This document shows, piece by piece, positions 34,869 to 41,764 of a DNA stretch of 63,189 nt (position 1 is its first letter; each line of letters starts with the position of its first letter). A model generated the notes under the pieces. It saw only the letters and a list, made by a program, of their open reading frames with translations, had not been told where the DNA came from and did not search any database. Source of the stretch: Desulfobacteraceae bacterium (lineage in GTDB: Bacteria; Desulfobacterota; Desulfobacteria; Desulfobacterales; SKZT01); the NCBI GenBank assembly GCA_011389745.1, contig JAABTQ010000016.1:1-63189 (forward strand), written 5' to 3'. Both the position numbers and the translations under genes were made by a program.

Positions 34869-35135
34869 CTAAACACCAATGCCATCGAGTAAAGACTTTG
34901 CTACTTCCATATCATAAGCCCTGCGGGGATCGAAAACTCCCGGGCCATTTTTATCATACATGCCTGACGCTTTTACAATGGCATCATAAGGGATCCAGCC
35001 ATGTTCGTCCCAAAGTTCCGGAACATCTTTGTTCCACAAACGAAACCAAATGACCCCCTCTGATTTTTTAATATACATTCGAGTTTTTTTATTGTCCGGA
35101 TAAGGATAATAGTAAACACCCTTGTCGTCTTGCAT
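34869..35135 (-). CDS. Small hypothetical protein
   Basis: 88 aa from ATG 35135 (GAAAGG RBS about 10 nt upstream). The frame opens to a TTG at 35171, which is less likely. The sequence is rich in aromatic and charged residues ('GVYYYPYPDNKKTRMYIKKSEGVIWFRLWNKDVPELWDEHGWIPYDAI'), no signal peptide or membrane segment. A compact cytosolic beta-rich fold is likely. No family recognised. Isolated between a terminator and an intergenic inverted repeat. Confidence 0.65.
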   Translation of the reverse strand: MQDDKGVYYYPYPDNKKTRMYIKKSEGVIWFRLWNKDVPELWDEHGWIPYDAIVKASGMYDKNGPGVFDPRRAYDMEVAKSLLDGIGV

Positions 35136-35257
35136 TATTTTTTTGCCTTTCAATAAAGAAATTTCTTTCAAAAATCACTTTGAAATCGACCATGCCCGTT
35201 AATAGCCTTTTAAATAAGGTTTGACAATAATTTTTTGATGAACCCATAAGAGCTAAA

Positions 35258-35318
35258 TTAACCCCGATGTTGCAAAACAATAAGCATTTAAGTATTTCCA
35301 ATGCAACACCGGGGTTAA
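35258..35318. promoter_or_regulatory. 17-bp inverted repeat between divergent genes
   Basis: TTAACCCCGATGTTGCA (35258-35274) and TGCAACACCGGGGTTAA (35302-35318) are inverted copies with one mismatch, separated by 27 bp. No T-tract follows, so it is probably a protein-binding or cruciform site rather than a terminator. It lies in the ~400-bp gap between divergently transcribed genes. Confidence 0.55.
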
Positions 35319-35379
35319 ATGTACAAAAATACAACCTGGTCTTCAACAGTATTTTATGTACGATTTTTTTTGAATATTC

Positions 35380-35409
35380 TTGACATTACATTATGCAGTG
35401 TTGTAACTT
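35380..35409 (+). promoter_or_regulatory. Putative promoter of the recombinase-like-tail protein
   Basis: TTGACA (35380-35385) and TAACTT (35404-35409) with 18-bp spacing, 134 bp upstream of the ATG at 35543. Confidence 0.45.
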
Positions 35410-35542
35410 GAAACTTTCTTAATCACCTTTGTGTCGCAGGCTTTTATTCCTGCATTGTTAATCGAATCCTACGTCGTAAATGAATCTTTTCATTCGGACA
35501 ATATAAAAAGGTATTTCCATATTCAAACCAAGGAGTATTTCG

Positions 35543-36163
35543 ATGAGCGAATTTCTGCAAAATTTACGCGCTAAGCAAAATAAGCGCTATGACGGTAACC
35601 GAAGGCAATATCCTAACCCTCAATATCAGGACAGGCGTAACGAAAAAGATAATCGCAAGCAGCATCAAGTGGTGGCTACAGCGGTCGAAACTCTATCCGC
35701 TTCACTGGTTGAAAATTTGCCTGTGATAAAGACAATTCTTGAAGGAATTTCTGAAAACCAGAAAAAACTGGCCGAGGCGGAAGATCGTCGCGCCCGAGCT
35801 GAAGAACGCAAAGCAGTTGTTTTGGAAAGTATATTCGAATACGCCAAACAATATATCGGCGGCGGTATAAATTTTTCCGGTATTGATACAATTAAGATGC
35901 CCACGGAAAAACCCAAAGATACGGACATGTTTGCAAAAGAAACTGTTGCGGAACCTGAGCCGGCAGTTGAATTTGAAACCACAGAACCTTCTATTCCCGG
36001 TCGGGAAGAAGTCCTTGCTATGATCGGCGATATGCGCGAAAAAGGATCGACCTATGATCAAATCGCAAAGCATCTGGAGACGGAGGGAATCCCCACCTTT
36101 TCCCGTAAAGGTCTGTGGAGGGGACAAACCGTTCATCGTCTTTACCAGAAAATGACTTCATAG
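35543..36163 (+). CDS. Hypothetical protein with coiled coil and recombinase-type helical tail
   Basis: 206 aa. Basic, Gln/Asn/Arg-rich N-terminus (1-45), a helical/coiled-coil region (about 50-110, 'ILEGISENQKKLAEAEDRRARAEERKAVV'), an acidic linker (120-150) and a C-terminal segment 'VLAMIGDMREKGSTYDQIAKHLETEGIPTFSRKGLWRGQTVHRLYQK' (158-204). This tail strongly resembles the helix-turn-helix part of large serine recombinases ('TYREIAEYLNEEGIPT..GG.W....V.RIL'). There is no catalytic resolvase domain, so it is probably a DNA-binding or structural protein, not a recombinase. AAGGAG RBS. Confidence 0.75.
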   Translation: MSEFLQNLRAKQNKRYDGNRRQYPNPQYQDRRNEKDNRKQHQVVATAVETLSASLVENLPVIKTILEGISENQKKLAEAEDRRARAEERKAVVLESIFEYAKQYIGGGINFSGIDTIKMPTEKPKDTDMFAKETVAEPEPAVEFETTEPSIPGREEVLAMIGDMREKGSTYDQIAKHLETEGIPTFSRKGLWRGQTVHRLYQKMTS

Positions 36164-36260
36164 AGTCTTTTCTAACAATCATCTCTTAAAGAGCAAAAAG
36201 CCTGACGGAAACGCAACATTGTCTCGCACGATGTATTTTTATTTAAAGTGTTGGAAAAAA

Positions 36261-36298
36261 CCCCGCACACAAAAATATCGATGTGCGGGGATATTTTT
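36261..36298 (+). terminator. Bidirectional-looking terminator
   Basis: CCCCGCACA (36261-36269) pairs with TGTGCGGGG (36282-36290), followed by ATATTTTT. On the minus strand the stem is followed by a T-run (complement of GGAAAAAA), so it can serve both the plus-strand gene and the convergent minus-strand gene. Confidence 0.8.
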
Positions 36299-36326
36299 CC
36301 GGGATAATTCAGAATGGAGAACTCGT

Positions 36327-36830
36327 TCAGGAATCTTCCTCGAAATCAGCCGATTCATCATCCGCAATTTTAAGCGGTGACTCAAGCTTCAGACCGTCAT
36401 CATTCCCAAAATCATCCTCATAATTATCTTCCAGAAGTTCGTCAATATTATCATCGGCATCATCATCTATATCATCGTCATTGTCCTCGTCATCAACATC
36501 TTCTTCTATGATGTAACCTTCCTGGTCCTTGGTCAGCCAATCCAGGTCATCAAAGATGATTTCGGTACTTTGAGTATCATTTTCAGTGTCATAAACCGCA
36601 ACTACCGAATCCGCGATTTTGTCGGCATATAGGTTCGGGGGATACATGTTTTCCGTACGAAGTACTGTTACTAGAGCATCTTTTCCTTTTGTAATGGCCG
36701 TTTGAACAGCTTCATCATTATAAGATGCTTCACAAAGAAACGACATCATTTCTTTGTCCAACTCACCATATTCCCTGAGAATCAGGCATCCTTTCTCAGG
36801 ATCCCTGGAAATTGTATATTTGTGTTTCAT
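36327..36830 (-). CDS. Hypothetical protein with very acidic C-terminus
   Basis: 167 aa from ATG 36830 with GGAGAAAC 5-6 nt upstream. The frame continues upstream to 37166 only because it reads antisense through two tRNA genes, so that longer version is wrong. Residues 1-85 appear folded ('HKYTISRDPEKGCLILREYGELDKEMMSFLCEASYNDEAVQTAITKGKDALVTVLRTENMYP'). Residues 105-167 are an Asp/Glu-rich low-complexity tail. No family recognised; the tail could bind cations or basic partners. Confidence 0.7.
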   Translation of the reverse strand: MKHKYTISRDPEKGCLILREYGELDKEMMSFLCEASYNDEAVQTAITKGKDALVTVLRTENMYPPNLYADKIADSVVAVYDTENDTQSTEIIFDDLDWLTKDQEGYIIEEDVDDEDNDDDIDDDADDNIDELLEDNYEDDFGNDDGLKLESPLKIADDESADFEEDS

Positions 36831-36968
36831 CAGTTTCTCCTTCTGCAGTATTATAAATTTTAAGATTTTATCATTCGTCAGGTTGTCTATAATAACTGCT
36901 TTTTCAGACAATACAATAAAAATTATTGACCCTATAAAGAAAAAATGATAAGTATTTCGATCTTGTAA

Positions 36969-37054
36969 GGAGGGATGGCCGAGTGGTTTAAGGCGGCGGT
37001 CTTGAAAACCGTTGAGCGAAAGCTCCGTGGGTTCGAATCCTACTCCCTCCGCCA
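36969..37054 (+). tRNA. tRNA-Ser (anticodon UGA)
   Basis: Acceptor arms GGAGGGA (36969-36975) and TCCCTCC, long variable arm as in class II tRNAs, T-arm GGTTCGAATCC, anticodon TGA in CTTGAAAACC. Discriminator G and encoded CCA (37052-37054). TGGCCGAGTGG D-arm is typical of tRNA-Ser. Confidence 0.96.
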
Positions 37055-37072
37055 AATGTTGGATCATTTTAC

Positions 37073-37165
37073 GGAGAGATGGCCGAGTCGGCTGAAGGCG
37101 CTCGCCTGCTAAGCGAGTGTGGGGGGAAACCTCCACCGAGGGTTCGAATCCCTCTCTCTCCGCCA
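37073..37165 (+). tRNA. tRNA-Ser (anticodon GCU)
   Basis: Acceptor arms GGAGAGA (37073-37079) and TCTCTCC, D-arm TGGCCGAGTCGG, anticodon GCT in CCTGCTAAGC, long variable arm with a GTGGGGGG...CCTCCAC stem, T-arm GGTTCGAATCC, encoded CCA (37163-37165). Lies 18 bp after the first tRNA-Ser, probably one transcript. Confidence 0.96.
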
Positions 37166-37231
37166 TGTAAATAAGCTTTTCACCGACATTATTATCATCG
37201 CGATACTTTTAAAAAGATCATCAATATTCCC

Positions 37232-37264
37232 AAAGGGGACGTTTAAAACGACGTCCCCTTTTTT
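37232..37264 (+). terminator. Rho-independent terminator of the tRNA-Ser transcript
   Basis: AAAGGGGACGT (37232-37242), 8-nt loop, ACGTCCCCTTT (37251-37261) then TTT: an 11-bp perfect stem with a T-tail. Confidence 0.88.
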
Positions 37265-37302
37265 GTTTAGCCACAATCCACCCGGCTGGGGCGGGCCCAA
37301 AC

Positions 37303-37635
37303 CTAAAAATTCAGGATCATACTGTCATTGGGCACAAAAGATTTGTAGGGTAAACCCGTATCAGATGCAACATAACCCGGAACTGCAATTCCGGATTCAA
37401 ACTGGGCATAATTGATAAAAGTCCTTCCGTCGATTCGTACTTTCATGCCATCAACCGGTTTTTTCAGGGGCACAATCACATTCACATCATGGAAATTTTC
37501 TTTTAAGTTTGAATATCCCATCATTTCAGCCTGTTTTCCAATATCTATCTCAAGATAATTTCTGGCATCAGCGCAAATTTGATCGCCAAATTTTTCAGCA
37601 ATTTTCTGTAAAATTTTATCAAGCTCTTTATTCAT
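37303..37635 (-). CDS. Conserved hypothetical linked to a MoaD-like gene
   Basis: 110-aa soluble protein. N-terminal helix (1-25), then a beta-rich part with 'ENFHDVNVIVPLKKPVDGMKVRIDGRTFINYAQFESGIAVPGYVASDTGLPYKSFVPNDSMILNF'. I do not recognise the family. It follows the MoaD-like gene after 18 bp with a good RBS (GGAGG), so it is probably co-expressed and may act in the same sulfur-carrier or cofactor step. Confidence 0.7.
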   Translation of the reverse strand: MNKELDKILQKIAEKFGDQICADARNYLEIDIGKQAEMMGYSNLKENFHDVNVIVPLKKPVDGMKVRIDGRTFINYAQFESGIAVPGYVASDTGLPYKSFVPNDSMILNF

Positions 37636-37653
37636 GGTAATACCTCCATTTTT

Positions 37654-37890
37654 TTACATTCCACCAACCGCCGGAAAAAATCCAACACGATCACCGTCAG
37701 ACAAGGTTTGGTTGGGATCGACTTTTTTTCCATTCACAAATATTATTTCCACTTTATTCGGCGGGAGTCCCAAATGTGTAATTAATTTTTTTACATCAGC
37801 ATTTTCGTCCAACTCTGTTACCCGGCTGTCCTTATAATCACAGTGGCCTGCTTCTGATAAAGTCGCATAGCATTTAATATTAATTTTCAT
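37654..37890 (-). CDS. MoaD/ThiS-family sulfur-carrier protein
   Basis: 78-aa beta-grasp protein. 'INIKCYATLSEAG', 'VKKLITHLGLPPNKVEIIFVNGKKVDPNQTLSDGDRVGFFPAVGG' is the MoaD/ThiS pattern: small-subunit strands, 'VNG' turn, 'L.DGD.V.FFP.V.GG' end. The terminal Gly-Gly, which is normally the adenylation and thiocarboxylation site, is here followed by one extra Met (G-G-M). The Met would need removal, as in some ubiquitin-like precursors, or the protein is used differently. A moaA gene lies elsewhere in the window at 52829, so molybdopterin (Mo/W cofactor) synthesis exists in this organism. Confidence 0.82.
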   Translation of the reverse strand: MKINIKCYATLSEAGHCDYKDSRVTELDENADVKKLITHLGLPPNKVEIIFVNGKKVDPNQTLSDGDRVGFFPAVGGM

Positions 37891-38111
37891 GTTATTTCTC
37901 CTTAAAAGTAATAATTTTCATCGCTCAGGAAGAAACCAGACCTGGGTTGTCTGAAAAAATACCAGATTCCGCCTTCATGTCTAACCACGACTGTAAGTTT
38001 AACATCGTCATGCACGATTCGATTTGCAACAGGAACTAATTGGCAGGATAATTACAGGTAAAAGCACTCATTCATGGTCAGGACTCTCATTTTCCGGAAC
38101 GAACCGATATC
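37891..38111. other. Intergenic region upstream of the MoaD-like gene
   Basis: No gene seen. Presumably contains the promoter of the MoaD-like operon, but I could not identify a convincing -35/-10 pair. It ends at the MITE-like element. Confidence 0.3.
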
Positions 38112-38224
38112 TATATAGTGCTTGAACGAAAACCCCACTCCCATCGGGAGGAGCCGTGGGAGGGAAAACTTACCCTCCCACGCTGGGAGAGGAAATTATT
38201 GACTTTTCGTTCAAGCACTATATA
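38112..38224. mobile_element. 113-bp MITE-like element with 21-bp perfect inverted ends
   Basis: The end 38112-38132 reads ATAGTGCTTGAACGAAAA at its core and is exactly repeated, inverted, at 38204-38224. Between them CGTGGGAGGG and CCCTCCCACG form a 10-bp stem, framed by ACTCCCA/TGGGAG, so the whole element can fold into one long cruciform. A related fragment (TTGCTTGAACGAAAAGTC) occurs at 16337-16354. The right end overlaps the stop codon of the yceH gene. Confidence 0.75.
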
Positions 38225-38883
38225 AACTCTTTTTTAAATTCCAGGAATTGTTCACGAAGTTCATTCAACTCGGCATACAGATTTTCAACTTTCTGTTCCA
38301 GCATTTGAATCCGGTTGTTTTTATCATCAGTTCTTTCAGTTTCATGGGCTAATTCATCATCATTATCGGTATTGCCGGATTCATTTATCGGATAAAATAA
38401 TTGTGCGTAACGGCATTCTTTATGGCCGGCCTGGCGGGGCATTTTTAAAACAAATGGACCGTTTTCATGAGCCATCAACTTTTGAAGGCAATGTTCAACG
38501 GCGGATAATCCATGAAACTCAATCAACCGGGTTGTTCGTGTTTTCAACTCTCCAACGGTTTGGGCTCCTCTCAACATGAGAACACATAACAGCGCAAGCT
38601 CACTTTTGGAAAACTCAGCAATATTTTTCATATTCTGCTCATATTTGACCACCCGGCTCCCCTGTTCCTTGACCTGCCATACCAGACGCTTATTACGCAA
38701 TGAAATCAGCGCATTTTCCACTTCGGTTTCATCGAGGTTCATAACAGGATCGCGGCTGGTTTTCTGATTGCATGCATTGATCAACGCATTTAATGTCAAT
38801 GGATAATAATCAGGCGTTGCCATCTGTTTTTCGATCAATACACCCAATACCCGGACTTCAATTTGATTGAGTTGAATTTCCAT
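38218..38883 (-). CDS. yceH: YceH-family (DUF480) protein
   Basis: 221-aa protein of the UPF0502/DUF480 family, which has a tandem winged-helix fold; function unknown. Conserved text: 'LNQIEVRVLGVLIEKQMATPDYYPLTLNALINACNQKTSRDPVMNLDETEVENALISLR' and 'LSKSELALLCVLMLRGAQTVGELKTRT'. The C-terminus adds a short coiled coil ('NRIQMLEQKVENLYAELNELREQFLEFKKEFI'), a common YceH feature. The last codons and the TAG stop are supplied by the inverted end of the adjacent MITE-like element, so the native C-terminus may have been altered. Confidence 0.9.
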   Translation of the reverse strand: MEIQLNQIEVRVLGVLIEKQMATPDYYPLTLNALINACNQKTSRDPVMNLDETEVENALISLRNKRLVWQVKEQGSRVVKYEQNMKNIAEFSKSELALLCVLMLRGAQTVGELKTRTTRLIEFHGLSAVEHCLQKLMAHENGPFVLKMPRQAGHKECRYAQLFYPINESGNTDNDDELAHETERTDDKNNRIQMLEQKVENLYAELNELREQFLEFKKEFI

Positions 38884-38934
38884 GAGCCTGTTTTTTGGAC
38901 TCTTCAGTTATGTAACCATCTTCATTTTTTGTCT

Positions 38935-39240
38935 GTCATTCTGAGGGAGCAACTCGCAGTGGAACTGTGACTGAACGGAAAATATTTTCCGAAATGTTGA
39001 TTGAAACCCTGGCGACCGAAGAATCTTTGGCCCCAAAGCGGCACTGAGATTCTTCGTCGGCCAGGGTTTCCGTGCCAACTGATAAAAGGCGATGTCGGCC
39101 TCCTCAGAATGACAGCAACGGGGAAAAGACAAACCGTGCCTGGGTAAACGAAAGATTCTTCGTCGGCCGGGGTTTCCGTGCCAAATGAAAAAAGACGATG
39201 TCGGTCTCCTCAGAATGACAGCAACGGGAAAAAAGACGTT
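38935..39240. repeat. Dispersed repeat block with an internal ~100-bp duplication
   Basis: 'TGTCATTCTGAGGGAGCAAC' opens the block. 'GATTCTTCGTCGGCC', 'GGGTTTCCGTGCCAA' and 'CTCAGAATGACAGCAACGGG' then occur in the same order at 39050-39126 and 39152-39235, two near-identical copies. The same repeat family is at 10007-10215 and 18195-18325. Overlapping short ORFs are repeat translations. Confidence 0.75.
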
Positions 39241-39248
39241 CCCATAAG

Positions 39249-40931
39249 TTACCGTGTCAGGCGGCGGTATTTTATTTTTGAAGGTACGGCAGCATCAGCC
39301 CCAAGGCGTTTTTTGCGGTCAGCGTCGTATTCGGACCAGTTTCCGTTAAAAAACAGGACATGGCTGTCGCCTTCAAAGGCCAGGATATGGGTGGCGATCC
39401 GGTCAAGGAACCATCGGTCATGACTGATCACCATGGCGCATCCGCCGAAGTTATCCAGGGCTTCTTCAAGGGCTCTCAAGGTATTGACATCCAGATCATT
39501 GGATGGTTCATCCAGAAGGATAACATTTGCACCCTGTCTGAGCATTTTGGCCAAGTGCACACGATTGCGCTGACCTCCTGAAAGGGTTCGGACAGGCCGC
39601 TGCTGATCGGATCCTGAAAAATTAAACCGGGCCACGTAAGCACGGGAATTCACCATACGCTTTCCCAGTTCAATCTGTTCATCACCCCCGGTGATTTCTT
39701 CCCAAATACTTTTATCAGGGTCCAACTCGCGGTTTTGATCGACATATGCCAGCTTTACGGTTTCTCCGATGCGGACAGTACCGCTGTCCGGAGTATCATT
39801 TCCGACAATCATATTAAACAGGGTGGTCTTCCCGGCTCCGTTAGGACCGATAACACCGACAATACCACCCGGAGGAAGCCTGAAACTCATGTTTTCCACC
39901 AGCAAACGTTCACCGAACGCCTTGAAAACATTTTGGGCATCGATAACCACATCGCCAAGACGTGGTCCCGGTGGAATAAAAAGTTCAAGTTCTTTTTCTT
40001 TGTTACGGGTTTCCTCGTCCAGAAGTTTTTCATAGGCGCTGATCCTGGCCTGGCTTTTGGCATGACGTCCTTTTGGCGACATGCGAATCCACTCCAGTTC
40101 CCTTTCAAGGGTTTTTTGTCTGGCACTGTCAGACTTTTCCTCTTTTCGCAGGCGCTCTTTTTTCTGTTCCAGCCAACTGGTGTAGTTACCTTTCCAGGGA
40201 ATACCAACACCCCGGTCAAGTTCAAGAATCCATCCTGCGACATTGTCCAGAAAATACCGGTCATGGGTCACCGCAATGACGGTGCCCGGATATTGCTGCA
40301 GATGATGTTCAAGCCATGCGACAGTTTCGGCATCCAGATGGTTGGTGGGTTCATCCAGAAGTAAAATATCAGGGTTTTTCAACAACAAACGACACAGAGC
40401 CACACGACGTTTCTCACCGCCTGAAAGCAACTTGACCGCCGTGTCTTCGGGAGGGCACCTTAAGGCGTTCATGGCCATTTCAAGTCTGGAATCCAGATCC
40501 CATGCGTTGAGTATATCCAGCTTTTCCTGAACATCTCCCTGGCGCTCGATGAGCTGGTTCATGGCATCGTCATCCATGGGCTCGGCAAATTTCAGGTTGA
40601 TTTCTTCAAACTCATCCAGAAGGTCAATGGTTTCGGCAACCCCTTCCCGGACAACTTCCTTGACAGTCTTTTCCGAATCCACCAGGGGTTCCTGTTCCAG
40701 ATACCCCACGGTATATCCCGGAGACAAAATGGTTTCACCGACATAATCACGATCGACTCCCGCAAGGATTTGCAAAAGCGACGACTTCCCCGAACCGTTC
40801 AGTCCGATAACACCAATTTTGGCGCCATAAAAGTAAGACAGGGAAATATCTTTCAAGACCGGTTTTTTATCATAAAACTTGCCGACTTTGATCATAGAGT
40901 ATATAATTTTATTAAGTTCGTTTTGGCTCAT
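39249..40931 (-). CDS. ettA: Energy-dependent translational throttle protein EttA (ABC-F)
   Basis: 560-aa soluble ABC-F ATPase that binds the ribosomal E site and gates entry into elongation according to ATP/ADP ratio. Two ABC domains: Walker A 'GLNGSGKSS' and 'GPNGAGKTT', signatures 'LSGGEKRRVALCRLLL' and 'LSGGQRNRVHLAKML', Walker B 'LLLDEPTNHLD' and 'ILLDEPSNDLD'. The N-terminus 'IIYSMIKVGKFYDKKPVLKDISLSYFYGAKIGVIG', the linker with 'ELEWIRMSPKGRHAKSQARISAYEKLL' and the length (E. coli 555 aa) identify EttA rather than Uup or YheS. Single gene. Confidence 0.96.
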   Translation of the reverse strand: MSQNELNKIIYSMIKVGKFYDKKPVLKDISLSYFYGAKIGVIGLNGSGKSSLLQILAGVDRDYVGETILSPGYTVGYLEQEPLVDSEKTVKEVVREGVAETIDLLDEFEEINLKFAEPMDDDAMNQLIERQGDVQEKLDILNAWDLDSRLEMAMNALRCPPEDTAVKLLSGGEKRRVALCRLLLKNPDILLLDEPTNHLDAETVAWLEHHLQQYPGTVIAVTHDRYFLDNVAGWILELDRGVGIPWKGNYTSWLEQKKERLRKEEKSDSARQKTLERELEWIRMSPKGRHAKSQARISAYEKLLDEETRNKEKELELFIPPGPRLGDVVIDAQNVFKAFGERLLVENMSFRLPPGGIVGVIGPNGAGKTTLFNMIVGNDTPDSGTVRIGETVKLAYVDQNRELDPDKSIWEEITGGDEQIELGKRMVNSRAYVARFNFSGSDQQRPVRTLSGGQRNRVHLAKMLRQGANVILLDEPSNDLDVNTLRALEEALDNFGGCAMVISHDRWFLDRIATHILAFEGDSHVLFFNGNWSEYDADRKKRLGADAAVPSKIKYRRLTR

Positions 40932-41176
40932 GCCTGAATGGCTCCTTTTGCGAGTGTTTTATATTTGCGATTAACCCTAATATAGGCTGTGATACTTTGT
41001 GGAAAGTATTCCTTGACAAACCTATTGATAAAAATGCATATGGTCAAGAATATTATGAATTCGCAAATGTTTATTTTAGCGAACAGGCCGAAGATGATTC
41101 ATGAGGCCCGCATATAAATTCAATATCAGGTATAGTGCAAAAAAAATTAATCATTTTTTAATTCAAGGAGAAAAGA

Positions 41177-41584
41177 ATGAAACTTTACGTCGGCAATTTA
41201 GCATACCAGGTCACTGAAGACCAACTGCGGGAAGCCTTTGAATCGTTTGGGCAAGTGGAATCGGTTGCTATTATCAAAGATAAATACAGTGGTCAATCCA
41301 AAGGGTTCGGATTTGTGGAAATGCCCGCTGATGCCGAAGGACAGGCTGCAATAGATGGTTTAAACAGCAAGGATTTTAATGGAAGAGCCATCAAGGTCAA
41401 TGAAGCAAAACCACGTACCGAAGGGTCCCAGGGAAGAGGTGGCGGACGAAGGGGTCCCGGGGGTGGCGGAGGCGGACCTAGAGGAGGACGAGGCGGCCGG
41501 GGCGGTGGTAGCGGCAGCGGCGGTGGTGGCGGTGGCGGCAGATCACAAGGCCGGGGCGGACGAAGCGGCGGTCAGGGTTATTGA
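41177..41584 (+). CDS. RNA-binding protein with RRM and Gly/Arg-rich tail
   Basis: 135 aa. One RRM (1-80) with RNP2 'LYVGNL' and RNP1 'KGFGFVEM', followed by an RGG-like Gly/Arg/Ser tail (85-135). This glycine-rich RNA-binding type is widespread in cyanobacteria and Deltaproteobacteria and is often cold-inducible. AAGGAGAAAAG RBS before the ATG. A TTGACA at 41013-41018 without a clear -10 may mark its promoter, giving a ~130-nt leader. TTTTTTT at 41597-41603 after the gene may be the end of a weak terminator. Confidence 0.92.
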   Translation: MKLYVGNLAYQVTEDQLREAFESFGQVESVAIIKDKYSGQSKGFGFVEMPADAEGQAAIDGLNSKDFNGRAIKVNEAKPRTEGSQGRGGGRRGPGGGGGGPRGGRGGRGGGSGSGGGGGGGRSQGRGGRSGGQGY

Positions 41585-41629
41585 TAGCACCCGCTCTTTT
41601 TTTATCCATCGTGATACTCTTCCAGTATG

Positions 41630-41664
41630 GTAATCGGTAATCGGTTATGTCGATTATCGATTAC
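41630..41664 (+). other. Inverted repeat upstream of hrpA
   Basis: GTAATCGGTAATCG (41630-41643) and CGATTATCGATTAC (41651-41664) form a 14-bp hairpin with one G.T pair and a 7-nt loop. No T-tract follows. It lies between the RRM gene and hrpA and could be a small REP-type repeat or a leader structure. Confidence 0.45.
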
Positions 41665-41764
41665 CCACATCGGAGCCATTTTTATAATCCTGATTTTTAC
41701 CATTCATTGATATCCTGACCCTAACCGATACTTGTATTAATCCCATTTGACCAGGCTTTAAACA

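Noticed and set aside
36831-37166. Long N-terminal extension of the acidic minus-strand protein
   Set aside because: The extension is the antisense translation of two tRNA-Ser genes and intergenic DNA. A proper RBS and ATG occur at 36830.
38908-39132. Minus-strand ORF upstream of yceH
   Set aside because: Lies on the TTCTTCG/AGAATGACA repeat family; no coding character.
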